Assembly (NCBI GenBank): GCA_018398575.1
Contig: JAGTXZ010000003.1
Span: 2,666,001 to 2,730,000 of the forward strand
Direction of reading: 5' to 3'
DNA from: Ampelomyces quisqualis
Taxonomy: Eukaryota > Ascomycota > Dothideomycetes > Pleosporales > Phaeosphaeriaceae
Length of the DNA: 64,000 bases
The notes beneath the pieces are model-generated. The model made no database searches. It was not told the origin of the DNA and was given only the letters and a program-made list of their open reading frames with translations. Both the position numbers and the translations under genes were made by a program. Shown here one piece after another: positions 22,644 through 34,343 of this stretch (the stretch's first letter is position 1; each line of letters begins with the position of its first letter).

Positions 22644-23081
22644 ATGGCATCAATCATCCCCTGTGAAACATTACTGAGCCCTTCAGCACCGGAGAGGATT
22701 CCTGCGCACTCACAGACTTCCATCTCGGACAATAGAGATGGAACCTATGAATACCTCAAGGGCGGGACTGTATTTGTCGGTAACGTCGACGACCGCAAAG
22801 TCCTTTCGGAGCGTGACCAAGTTTCTTTGTTCACGCTTTCCAGAGGCCGACAGGCCTTTCGACTTGGAGCTGCTCTGTATGCTGACAACGTCTGGGTATT
22901 GTGTGGGTCAACGAGACCGACAGTCTTGAGGTCAGAAAGAGACAACAAGTATGGTTACCTTCGCGATACTTTGACACGAGATGAAGATGCTGGAACCAGT
23001 GGACTAGATGCATTTTCGCCCATCATGTATGGCCAGCTCATTGATGACATACGAATGAGCACAGCTGAAGTGAGGGAGTAG
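22644..23081 (+). CDS. small ORF resembling the C-terminal tail of HET-type proteins
   Basis: One exon of 145 residues. The segment FTLSRGRQAFRLGAALYADNVWVLCGSTRPTVLR, split here as FTLSRGRQAFRLG and VWVLCGSTRPTVLR, resembles the C-terminal part of fungal heterokaryon-incompatibility (HET-domain) proteins. There, a phrase like R.LF.T..GR.GLGP is followed by a D.V.VL.G...PFVLR strand and a Tyr-rich end. No HET domain itself (the roughly 150-residue N-terminal block) is found upstream in any frame, so this would be a truncated fragment or a short orphan. It has no signal peptide and no transmembrane segment. The match is from pattern memory and is weak. Confidence 0.4.
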   Translation: MASIIPCETLLSPSAPERIPAHSQTSISDNRDGTYEYLKGGTVFVGNVDDRKVLSERDQVSLFTLSRGRQAFRLGAALYADNVWVLCGSTRPTVLRSERDNKYGYLRDTLTRDEDAGTSGLDAFSPIMYGQLIDDIRMSTAEVRE

Positions 23082-26000
23082 TGAAGACCCAGCCTCCAGA
23101 CAACATCGTAGTGTAAATCAACAGAATCGTTAAAGGTGTCAAAAGGCACCAGACCAAATAAACCCACAGCCGATGACGAGCGCGCCTGCTTTGTTCACCT
23201 TCCTCGCTCTTCCTCGTTCCATTCCCAAAAACAAGAACACAAGTACAAAAAAGTCTAGCCGGCCGTGGCAAACGCTACGCCGTGCATGTGCATGACCCTC
23301 ACGCTATCGAAACCCAGACCGCGCAGGATCACCATGGGCGTCTTATTAATCTTCGAGAAAGATCCTGATTCCAGGTCCTAATTTGTTCAAAATCTGCATT
23401 GCAGCACATAGACACCTACTTAACTCTGCAGGGGCGCGAGTAAGATCCGAAGATGACCCCATGGTGCTGATTCGCGGCTAGAGTGCCATAGTATGCATAT
23501 CGACACGACGCGCCTTCGCCACTGCGGCGCATCGAAGTTGACTTGTGGAAAATCTGGTGGTTACCGAAACAAGATATCGAGGCAATAGCTTCTAGACACA
23601 TCATGCATGTCGTTTGCTAAACTAGATACGCAGTTTCTCCAATCACCGTCTTGTGACGTGCGTGCTATTTGTGGAGGAGGTGTATCGGATGACGTGAAGA
23701 GGGCGAGATGTATGTGGGAACACGAATCATGTACTTGAGCTGCACGCATCATCGTGAGGCAATTGATTTTGAATCGGGGCAGGAACGATGCTCGTGCGTA
23801 GGAGGAGGCGGTTCAGCTCGTTTGATGTGATGTTAAGTTTTTGACATGCGCGGTATCAGTTGGTACGTTGACGACTCAGGACAAACTCATCGTAATGGCA
23901 TGGCTCACGGTAGGTTTTCTAGAACAAAACCATGACAGGACCCTAAAACGCCACAGGGTCATGCATACCTTGTTTCTACCGCGGGGCTGCGGGCTAACGT
24001 TTGACTGGGAGAAGCTGGTCTCTACCGGCGCTGTTCCAAAACAGCCTCTCGCTTCGCCAATGAAGCGTATTTTGGATTGTGGAGAGAAATATAGCTAGAC
24101 AGGCAGATCCTGCGCGCGTCGAGCGTAGGTTTACCAGATGCGATACATGTGGGTGAATCAAGGCGTGCTGCAGCATGCTCGTAGAGCCTTTCCTCTGTCA
24201 TTCGTCTCGTAGGTACTAGACCACCAACATGTTGATTGTTCCCAGAGATCTGGGCGAGGCTGCGACAAGCTGAACATGACTCAAGCTGCAAGCCCCCGAG
24301 AAAGTTTGATACGTGCAATGGTGGGTGGCGCACCGACTCGCGATGTGTGGTAGACAACGGCAGCAGCCGCAGTCACCCTCGTGGCCAAAAATAGTCTTGT
24401 CAAGTGATGTCTTGCGAAAACGAGGATTCGACGATTTGAAACGCATTATCGTCGTGACGTCGCTATAGCTTGTTCTCTTTCAGCCCGAGAGGAACTTCGT
24501 CCCGAGGCCTTTCCCCAAGCACCCACAACTAACGCCCAGGTTCCGAGCTCCACTCCATACGAGCTCCCCAAGGCTCCAATCTCCAATAGTGTCCTGCACG
24601 TGCTTTCAAAAAGGCGCAATGTTTGTAGCGACATACCACAGCACCCAAATCCACCGCCACTCCCGTTGTGCTACGGAGTACGCAACAATGAATTGTTTTT
24701 CAGGAGATCAAGAAAGTACAAGTGCACGTACACGGAACCCTTTTCAACCCCAAACAACCAACTCTTTAGCCTCCCTTTAGTCCTCTACCGTACACCCGTT
24801 CCCACAAACTACATAAGCGTAGTTTATAATTTGTGTTCCGGAATTCCACGCCAAACAGAGGCGCGGAAGCCACGCCAGTTAAGGGGGGGGGGAAGCGCAC
24901 GGGCCTTTCAATGTTAGCGCGACTGCGCAACAGGGTTGTTACTGTAACCATTGCCGCCAGCAAATCATATACTCAACCGAAACCCATAATAATCGCGACT
25001 GCGGGACCAAACGCGTTTTTTTTGTGCAGAAAGCGGGTTGGTTGTGCAAAGGGTTTTTTCTGTGAAGAAATTTTATTATGGGCAAAATGGACATGGATGT
25101 GTATGTGGGTCATGATGGGTGGGTAAAAGGTCAGTGTCAGTGTTACTCGGTAGTGCATGCGTACGGTTGGAGAAGAATAATGCGTGATGAAACTTTTGAA
25201 AAGCTATTCCAAATCTTTGACATTGACATATCCGTACGGAGTACTCCGTACTAGTGCGCGAAATCTTGCTCGCCCATCGATTCAGGTTCACGCAATGATT
25301 CATGATGACATGGTCGTTCAAGATTATGATTGAGCATACTCCGTACACAGCGCGCGGTCTTCACAACCGATCCGCGTAACACGTTCAATCGCGTACGTGG
25401 TTGCGTGGTTGCGTGGCTTTACTTTGGCCCCCTTCGTATTCATGTTGGAACCAGTCATCAGCCCCGGATAGACAGTCAGCCCAGCAAGCCGGCCTGCGGA
25501 AGGGCCAAAAACCTTAAATGCACCTGTCAGCTACGGAGCAAGAACCGCATCCCTTCGTGGAAATCTGACAAAGGCTATTGAAGAAAGTGCCACCCGCAAC
25601 GATGAGTCGAAAATGAAAAGATCAACAAGTTGGGTAGAGCATATGCGGGGTCCAATACACCGCTGGAGATGCTAAACAAGGGGAAGCGAAAGGTCACGGT
25701 AGACTCGGCTATAAGATATTATGTATGCAGATATATTTGTATCCGTGCGTGATGATGATGCTTATTGTACCTGACTAGGTTCTCATCATTGTGAAAAGGT
25801 CGTGGATAAGCCTTTGTATGCTCTAGCAAAAACGCTGTAGATGATGTGCAACCACGGTTGTCGCTTTTGTTGTGGGTGTACGGAGTAATGCCTAGCATAG
25901 TTGTACAGTGCGATTGCTAAAAGTCTCCGCGAACGGCAGGTAGTATTGCCAGTGCCAATGTACATGCAATGTCCATAAATGCCAAGATAAACCTCCCAAA

Positions 26001-26208
26001 GAATTAGAATGCTACACACATTAAATCGCTAAGTGAACTCCAAATGCAGTAGGTGCATGCAACATTCTGGGTCGACCAGATGAAACGCCGAGTCGTCGAG
26101 GTGGTACCAAGCTGCAAGGGACGTAGACCCGAGAAGCAGGTCGCGACGTGAACGCGCTGGTCCGGCGTCGCGGAACGTATTGCGAGTGACGTGATCGCAG
26201 CAAGGACT
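23082..26208. other. 3.1-kb gene-poor region
   Basis: No gene is recognised. Short ORFs on both strands lack domains and overlap each other. Visible structure includes a run of ten G at 24883-24892 and five copies of the TACTCCGTA/TACGGAGTA 9-mer (24672, 25235, 25242, 25337 and 25879). Two of those copies form a perfect 16-bp palindrome. The right end holds the 3' flank of the membrane-protein gene. Confidence 0.55.
25235..25250. repeat. 16-bp perfect palindrome made of two 9-mer motifs
   Basis: TACGGAGTA at 25235-25243 and its reverse complement TACTCCGTA at 25242-25250 overlap by two bases and form a perfect palindrome. The same 9-mer recurs in intergenic DNA across the window. Confidence 0.9.
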
Positions 26209-27716
26209 CTACATGCTCTCAACGAACGCAGACTGTCGTGACTCTGATGACCGTCGCTTCTTCTGGAGCTTCTTCCCTTGTCGCCCATCGGCAAGCTCAT
26301 GCTCTTCTGGGCTTGGTGGCGCGAATGTACCTGGCCTCAGGATTTCGAAGCCAGAGTTGACCTTGCGGAGGATCTGACTCTCGCGCTGATTTTGCTCGGT
26401 GTTGACCTCGTAGGGTACCTCGTCGTACGAGTATTGATGGTTGGGTCCACGGGGCTGGTAGGTGTCAGGGTAGTAGGCAGCCTTGGGTGCGTAGGACTCC
26501 ATAAGGGGAACACCCTGCCTAGCCTCGTTTGATGCGTGGTTGTCCTGGGTATGGTAGTGCGCGGTGGTGTCGAATTCTTGCAGTGGGTCAACCGTAGTAG
26601 GAAGCGGAGGAGAGGGTGTTTTCTGGGGGATAAAATAATTAACACCATTGACTGATGAAATCAAATTGTCTGCCACACTGGCCCATTCGCCGCTAGTACC
26701 TGCCTTGCGAACTCTTGGTGTGAGCTGTCCGGTCTCAGCAACATGGGACATTCGATGGGTCTGCAGCAGGTCAAGGTCGGTCCGAGGGTCGACGGCAACG
26801 GGAATGGATGCGGGCCTAACGTATGCACTTTCGTAGGAGCGGACGTCTTGCTGCATAGCCATGTAATCTGACTCGTCGCTTGTGCGCCGGCTTGACTTGT
26901 TCGACGACTTGCCAGAGTGGCCTTGTGCACGCCAACCGTTGGGGGCTAGGGCAAATGTCAGCGGCCGTAGTATGGATGAAGTGGATGCACTCACGAGAAG
27001 GAGGACCGGAGGGAGCCCCAGAGCGTGGAGACTCGAGGGCGTTGAGCGCTGCAGGATTCAGCACAATTTGATGGCTGCAGTTGCTGCATCGAACAGGTGC
27101 CGAGCCAGAGTGTCCCCGACCGGGTGACGGGGAGCGTGAATCGCCAGGTATCCTCTCGGCAGAGACCGCGCGGTCAAAAGAGCTGCTTGGGGCGTGCGAG
27201 CTGTTACGGCTTGAAGCATGCTTGACGGCTTGAGGAAGCTCGAGCTGGGAGTTGTTGTAGCTACGCGGGAGCTCGCTGATTGAATTGCGGCTGCTGGCAA
27301 CAGGGGTGTTGGATCTTGAGATCCAAACACCATCAATCTCGATACCGCTCTGGATGGCTCGAATGCCGAACGGGATGTCGTCCTTGGTCTCCACGTTCAC
27401 GGGGGTTACTGGTTGAGCCTCGAGCATCTCTGGCGTCTGGGCCCTCTTGCCCTTGTCGACCTTGCCGTACTTGCGAATTTTGTTGGTGTCGTACCATAGC
27501 TTCAAGAGACCGAGGAATATTGTGACCACCTAGATTTGTTAGCAACGACGTCATGGCGCCGAGGAGAAGGAAGCATACAATCGCGCAAGCCAATACCTGT
27601 ATCCTGTTAGCACCTATCAATAATCACCGAGTGGTGAGCGAGCTTACAAATGTCATCTTCTGCCATAGCGCCCAGCTGTTGAAAAACTCATTGCCGTCTG
27701 ATTGACCGAACGCCAT
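26209..27716 (-). CDS. fungal single-pass membrane protein of unknown function
   Basis: Function is unknown. I rebuild four exons: 27716-27648, 27596-27579 (only 18 bp), 27529-26995 and 26945-26209, giving 452 residues. The N-terminus MAFGQSDGNEFF is followed by a membrane segment, MTFVLACAIVVTIFLGLLKLWY, built across the first three exons. Next is a basic stop-transfer stretch, DTNKIRKYGK. The remainder is a long Ser/Pro-rich, probably disordered tail with a CSNC motif (VRCSNCSHQIVL), many SP/TP sites and a basic end (KKLQKKRR). The topology suggests a short N-terminus outside or in the lumen and a long cytoplasmic tail. The 18-bp exon is needed to keep frame and hydrophobicity. No catalytic domain is seen. 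Confidence 0.8.
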
Positions 27717-30700
27717 TTTTGCGATTGGTGGGATGTAGATTTAGGTATGAGGTAAGAATAGCGGTTGGCCCGGCGCGAAACAGTGACCCAAAGGTTCGAG
27801 GGGGCGCGGCGGTTATCGATATCTTGCTCGGCAAGAACGACGTCAGGAAAGTTCCGGCAGGAAGGGCGGTGCAGCGATGAGATAGTATCGCTATCGGAGA
27901 CAATGAGGTCGAGCAGTACAGAATTTTTACTTCTGTCGTGCAGGTAATTAATTGATCACGCCACAAGTGTAGCACCGGGATGGGTTTGAAAAGCGAAGGT
28001 AGTGGTCCAGCAACTGCTCTGTGACGCGCAAGAAGTCAACTGTTGGAAGCAATGCACAACGAGCCTGAGCGAGCGAGCGGGTTCAAGACTTTAGATCAGG
28101 CCACGATGGGTGGGGCGCGGGGGTGTTGTGGTTGAAACTTGGGAGCGAGTGGCGTAGTGGTGGAACGTCGGGCTGGCGCGCGAGGGAACGGGTGTCACTA
28201 GTCTAGTGAATCAGAGCCGCCATGTACGGACAGGACACAGGGAGCCAAGAAAATGGCCACCGAACGACCTCGTGCACTGCCGTGGCGTGTGGATTGACGA
28301 TGCTGCGTCTTTGTGGGGACGATGGGTGTGGAAGCAGTCGGAGGGTCGTCACACGGCGGGCGACGGGCATGGGAGGAGGAAATGTTATATTGGTATGCAG
28401 CCTCAGGAGAGATCCGCACCAACTAGGACCCGCGGGGGGAAACGACGGATGCTCAGTTTGAGGAGCAAAGTCTGCATCCTTGCGCCCAAAACGCCCGATG
28501 GCGCCTCGCGACAAGGCATGCTTGCTTCTTCCCGCATGCTAACCTGGCCGCCTGGCGCTACCATGCGTACATGGCACGTCCCCACTGGCAGCGCTGCCGC
28601 ACGAGGATGCGTGGTGACGGGCGGACGGCAGAACTGGAGCCCGAAATAGAAAGCGACGGTGCGCGAGGGTTTGGAACGCGACGACGAATACTGAGTAGTG
28701 CTCCACTAAGATCAGCGGCCGGATACGAGTCCAGAAGACCGCCAGTGACCACTACAAAATGCGCCGTTGACAGACAACTCGTCGAAACACGGGCCCAGCG
28801 GACATGCATGGGCCATGGACCATGGACCATGGACCATGACGACCAAGCCGAAACGCCGCTATTCTTCGGGTACCTATGCACTGCGAAGTACTTCGTACCA
28901 AGAGTGAGCATACGCACGCCGTAAAGCCCGATTCCGGATTCCAGAAGACGTAGCTGCGCCAGGGGTGGAGCGTCGTGCCCCAATGCCTCACCACCTGAGC
29001 AGGCCGCAAGGCACCCCGCAGAAAGGAAACACGGAGCTCCCCACTATTTCTGGACCTCCTCCGACAGCGACGTGTTTCGCAGCTCTAAGCTGTGTAGATC
29101 ACGAAGACGTGCTCCCCGACAGGCCTCATCCGCGTCTGCCGTGGCTCATTCACGGCTGGCAGGCTCTGCAACTCCAACCCCATCATGACGCAAAAACGCT
29201 CTGCTACCCTGAGGTTTCATCAGCCACTACAGCACACCCCCCCCTCAACAAAGCCCGGCGACCAATCTCCCAAGCCACCAAGCGAGAAACCGGCCAGCCC
29301 AGAAGGGGAAAGGTCCCGTCTGCGCCGTTTGATGCTGAGATGCTCGCTGACTTCGCACACCCACTCTTTCACCCAAGACAGCATGCCGAGCCACGAACCA
29401 ACGCTGCTCGTCGAGAGCCGCTGCGTCGCTACACAACTCTCGCTGCTGCTCCACCGTCATGGCAACCCAGACAACATGTTTCTCGCGCCGGCTCTCATTG
29501 GCGCGGACCGATTCCCAGTTCCTGTCTACGCTGTCAGGGGCCATGGCTCGGCACCGGCGAAGAGCACAACATGGAAGCGATATTGATGCCACCAGACACA
29601 GCATCTGTGTGCAACCCCGACACCCAGTACACTGTACACACCGCTCTTGCTGCAACCAGCCGCGACGAGACAGCACGCCGCCCATGGTAACGGGTTTCTA
29701 GAAGATTTCAGCATGGGTATCGCCCAAGCAGTCGTCTAATTCCAATATCGACAAAAACCTGTTATCGATTGCACTCCCATCTGGACATGCAATCGCTGTC
29801 AGCATTGCTACCTGGAACTTCAAGGCACCTCTGCAAAACTTGGCGGTGCATGGAGACGTTAGTGCACGCAGTCAGATCTACACCTTGGCGAAGACGCTCA
29901 AGTTCGCGTAGCCTTCGTCCGGATATTAGGTTCCTCGGCTTGTGATAGTCTCAGCATCGAACGTGACCTTCTCTGACGCTGAGGCGTTCATATGGTGAGG
30001 AATAGCCCTGCGTGCAGTGTTGCGTATACTTGTTGCGATGAACGACTGCACGCTGCAATCACTGGGGTATGCCTCCCTGCATCTTACAAAGCCTTGTCCA
30101 GATCACAACAGACCAGAGACTGCAGGCAAGCAAGGCTTGCCAAGATCAACGTCGGCGAATTTGTGATGTTCGTTACGGAGTACAAGTAGGTAATCCAGGG
30201 CAGCCCGCATCGACTCTCGCTCAGCTTACTCCGTATCCGTACTTTCAATCTAATTCACACCCGCAACGTATCCAAGGCGGAATCAGCTACGTCCAGGACC
30301 CACGGTAGGCGGAGAGTTGCTAAGACGCGGCGATTGAAACTGCCGTGCTCCAATCCGACTCTCACGGGGCTACTGCGTATAATCGTGCGCGATAACAGGC
30401 TGCTGTACCACGTCGCTTCGCGAGCACGCAGCGAAGACGCCACGTGAAATGCCGTGCCTTGAACACTTCCTGATACTCCAAGTCAGGCGTCACAGAGCGC
30501 AATAGACATGGTTCCTCACAGGCGCGCCTTGAGCGATGAGGGGCTTGTGTCTCCTACAGCGGACCGATCACGTACGCGCGCACAAGCCCGACTGGGCACC
30601 GCTGATGCGGGCTTGCAGAGACGGAGCTCATGACTGGTAGAATTGGTGTTTTTTCCTCAACATCTGTCGCAGCAACCGCCGAGCTCGGACGTCTTCGGGA

Positions 30701-31374
30701 CTTTCCAAGCCTCAAAGGGTGACTGCAAACATGTGGCGAGTGCCTCCGCGCTGACACGTCGCACGCACCCGAACTTGCACACTGTCAGGCACGTTGCCAA
30801 CTCGTGGCAGCTCAGTGGTGGCTGGAGCTGAAAGACTGTCAAAGCGGAGCTGCTTAGGAAGAGCACAGTCCATCCGCGGTAATTGACTCCAAGCCACGAC
30901 GTTGCAAGAAGCTGTGTTTAGGGATGGTCATGGCGAGCTGAAGGGCCCCGCCGTTTCCAAGCTGGCACGGTTGGTTCCTGGATCCCATGCAGGGACAGAA
31001 CCGAGTTGTTTCATGGCTGCAATGGGTTGGTTCGATCATGCTCCTTGGACTTTAGCACTCCCCTTGAATCTTCTGTGGGCGCCCGGTGTTGGTGGTTTTC
31101 TGAACGCCGCTGGCCCAGTCCCCAGTCCCCATGACGTCTTGACTCTTCCCCTCTGCGAGTCGTTCGCGCCAACTGCCCGGAAAAGCCAGCGCCGAGGAGC
31201 TGCAAGTGCCGACCATCCGTGCCTGCCCCATTGGATCTCGGCGATCAAGTCATGATCTCACCCAACGCCAGATCGAGGCTTCATCTCTAACCTCCATGCC
31301 AACCTACACGCGCCCCCGAAACAGCCCACTTGCGACCTTACTCGCCCGTATCTCGACCTGACAGCCCGGCTGCA
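27717..31374. other. 3.7-kb region without recognised genes
   Basis: GC-rich sequence with many overlapping ORFs on both strands, none with a domain or splice structure that I can support. This is typical of chance ORFs in GC-rich DNA. It contains a short CCATGGA tandem repeat at 28813-28839 and two 9-mer motifs (30174 and 30227). The left end should hold the promoter of the membrane protein; the right end, the promoter of the Arg/Ser-rich gene at 31375. Confidence 0.5.
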
Positions 31375-32356
31375 ATGCCTATCCGCAACCCTTTTCGCCG
31401 CGCAGGCGCTCCCGAAGTCGTCGACGAAAGCCCGCAGAATGCGGCGGAGAATGGTTTCAAGGACACCACAGTGTCTGGCGCAAAGCCCCTGCAGGTCAAG
31501 GACCCTGCCGAATACAAATTGAGTGGTGAGATTCCCCCCACATGCGCCGCCGTGCGTTGCGCGCTCCGGGTCGCACAGAGTGAAAAAGGCGCTTACACCT
31601 GGAGATAGAAATCAACGACAGCGGCGTGTACCTGCCGGTAAGACATCCCTTTGCCCATCGTTGCCTGGTGCAAGTGGACAATTGCATCGCCCCTCGCATG
31701 CTAGTCCAGCGGCGCGAACGTGGTTGACACCTGCGACAGCCGTCACCCCACCAAGAGAAGCCCACGTTCTGGCACTCCAAGTCCAACATCTCCACAACGT
31801 CGTCGAACCACCGGAGTATGCTCACGGAGAATGAGCCCTTCAGCATCTCGCGCGAGAGCTTTGACTCGTATAGGCGGTCTTTCGTACGTTGGCCACGCTG
31901 CAAGGTGATCAGAACACCCCGCTTACCACTGCACAGGACATTTCCGCTCGGTCCCCCATCCTAGATTGCGGGGGCGAGACATATCCTCGCCAGTCACTGG
32001 ACGCCCGCCGTTCTGTAGATACCAGACGTTCGCTTGATGTTCGCCGTTCGCGCGCCACACCGCGCTCCTCCATGCAGCAACATCGCGACAGCACAGACCA
32101 GCCAGCCGTGCCAGAAGAAGGATTCGAGGATGTGGGGTTAAATGATGAGCCCAAGCCACAACCGCAGAAGAGGCGAGGTCTCTTTTCACGCTTCGGCGAC
32201 AACAACCACGCCGACGAAAAAAAGCACGAGGAGCGACCGACTTCAAGTCATCACTTTTCGCTGACTGGGCGCAAGCGCGCCGAAAGTGGCACCGGTTCCG
32301 AGTTGAAGCCCATGCCGCGGCCGTCGACAGAAGTGCCCGCTGAGTCGCGGTCATGA
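31375..32356 (+). CDS. Arg/Ser-rich hypothetical protein
   Basis: I do not recognise a function. Four exons (31375-31525, 31609-31637, 31740-31883 and 31937-32356) encode 247 residues. It starts MPIRNPFRRAGAPEVVDES, a basic opening. The 29-nt exon 2 supplies EINDSGVYLP. Exon 3 continues with PSPHQEKPTFWHSKSNIS and SRESFDSYRRSF. Exon 4 has short repeats of the type RRSVDTRRSLDVRRS, then acidic and basic low-complexity sequence (KRRGLFSRFGDN, HHFSLTGRKRAE). It is probably disordered, with many potential phosphorylation sites, and looks like a conserved fungal protein of the cell-cortex or signalling-scaffold type. That last point is inference only. All junctions keep frame. Confidence 0.75.
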
Positions 32357-34343
32357 TACCCATGAAAATGTAAGAAGAAATAATTCAATGATGAAGAACG
32401 GATGCGTGCAGTTGTTCAATCAATGGAATGGCTGGATTAGGTTTTGATGGCTTCGACAGGCATCACGGGCGTTTATGGATATTCGTTTGGCAGCATTACC
32501 CTATAGAGCATCTCTGGTATCGGCCTGCATCACAATCGCTACCACGACTACGGGAAGGCGTCGTCTCTTTCTTAACCGCGGGGTTATTTCCAGAATCAAC
32601 CCGACCTAATAGTGAATTACATCTCATCCTAGTTCATCTAACCTCGACGCATATTATTTCAATCTTGCTCGCACTTGAAATTCAATTGATCCCAACGTTT
32701 CGTCCCCTCATCAAAACTTACCCCAACCGACACCGGCACAGTGCAGCAGATTCTTCCGCACCTGGGTGAACCAGCATTTCCACCAAACTGGTCATGGCCG
32801 ATGCAATCTTGAGGAGAAACAACCCGTAGCTCAGGACTGTCATATCGTTATCGCAGCAGCGCGTATTTGTAGCTGCAATAGACAGAATTAGAGTGACTGC
32901 TTAGATAGTTGGTTACAAGAGCCCGAAGAGAAAAACAAAGTATCTACACCCCGTAGTCTAGAGGAGAAGAGCAACAGCGCGCAGAAAAGGCATGTCGCGT
33001 GTAAACACATATGTAGCTAAAAAAGAGTCTTTGGTCTCGCTGCTAATAGAGTTGTCATGTCAATTTAATAGCCTGGGATTCCTGGGGAGGATAGAAATTC
33101 CCTTGCGCTTTTTGGGGGGGGGGGGGGATGGATGGGTCCGGCGGGTATGATTTTGGTTGCGTTTACCGGAACTGATTTTTTGGGCGGGTCGTGGGTGTTT
33201 GTCGGGGAGGGAAGGTTTTGCTGGGTAATGTGTGGCTGGCTGGTTGTTGTAGCTGTGTACACGAGGGGTGAGAGATGTGTAGCGAGTAGCGAGACTGGAT
33301 ATGCCGGGGTTGAGGGATGCTGCATGTGATTGATGTTATTGTTTACTCGGTTGTTTAGTTCGTGTTTTGGGAGTGCATGTGGAAACAAGTTGCGGTTAGT
33401 CGAGTTCGTGTGCGCGTCTGTGTTGGGTGGCTTGTACTGATTGTCTGATGCATTGCGTATGTTTTGTTCGCTGGCGTCGCAATTGCCTTGGGAGGAGTGG
33501 CGCTACGTGGAAGGAGGTTAGTGCGAAATGACGACGTTCGAATTTCGCACGGTACGACACGCGGGTTCCTACGCTCTCCATGTCGGACTCGCGATACCAG
33601 CATTTAAGACGTGTGATGCCAACAATCTCGATAGTATATCCTCTCTTAGTGATTCTCAACATGTTTTCCTTTCCGTGCGTGGTTTCTCTGCGCGGTTTCT
33701 CTTTTCACTCATTACGTTCCTGTGCCTCTAGAATATCGTCATCATCGCCCAGAAAGAGCTGGAAAAAGTGCGAGACAATCATGCTCAAACATCACAGGGT
33801 GGTGTGCGCATAAACACAGCGCGAAAGCAAACACTCAATGCCACAGCAGCCTGGTGATGGACAAAGCGGCACAGCAGCTGTCTCGATGCACAGCCCCTCC
33901 AGCAACAAATCGTATGGCCATCAATAAATCGTATGGCCATCAATCAACGATACAAGTCAAGATGTTTGCCTGGTGCACGTTCATAAGTGGCGCAGAAATG
34001 AAAGAGGGCGGCTCAGGTGAAGGTGAGGCCCGTTTGTATTTCGCAAACAACACGTAAAAGCCTTTCTCACCTCGCGACTTTTCTTGTCCCGACCACCCTC
34101 GCCTTACCTCTCACCACCGCGATATTGCGTTCGCTCAACCCACCGGTACGCGTTTTGGACGCGCTTCTTGTTACGTTTGAGTTGCTGGGGTATTCATATT
34201 TTGTACGACGCGCCTGAGGTGTTGTGGGTACGCACAAGAGCTTTTGCTTTTGTCCATCGATTAACCCTTTCTCTCAGAGAAGTTGGAATCTGGTGCTTGC
34301 AGTATCCACACTTGTGCGCCTCGTCGCACGCTGCTATCTGACG
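32357..34343. other. 2-kb intergenic region upstream of the giant gene
   Basis: No gene is supported. It holds a run of 14 G at 33114-33127 and a perfect 19-bp tandem duplication at 33907-33944 (unit AAATCGTATGGCCATCAAT). The ORF open at 34224 is simply the upstream extension of the giant gene's frame. The giant gene's promoter and leader should lie here. Confidence 0.5.

Noticed and set aside
28206..29690. Several ORFs of 100-240 codons on both strands in the GC-rich gap
   Set aside because: They overlap each other, have skewed Arg/Pro/His composition, and show no domains or introns.
34224..34343. In-frame extension of the giant gene upstream of 34344
   Set aside because: The extra residues are Cys/Phe-rich and unlike the family, which begins close to the TYLINHIVLP block.
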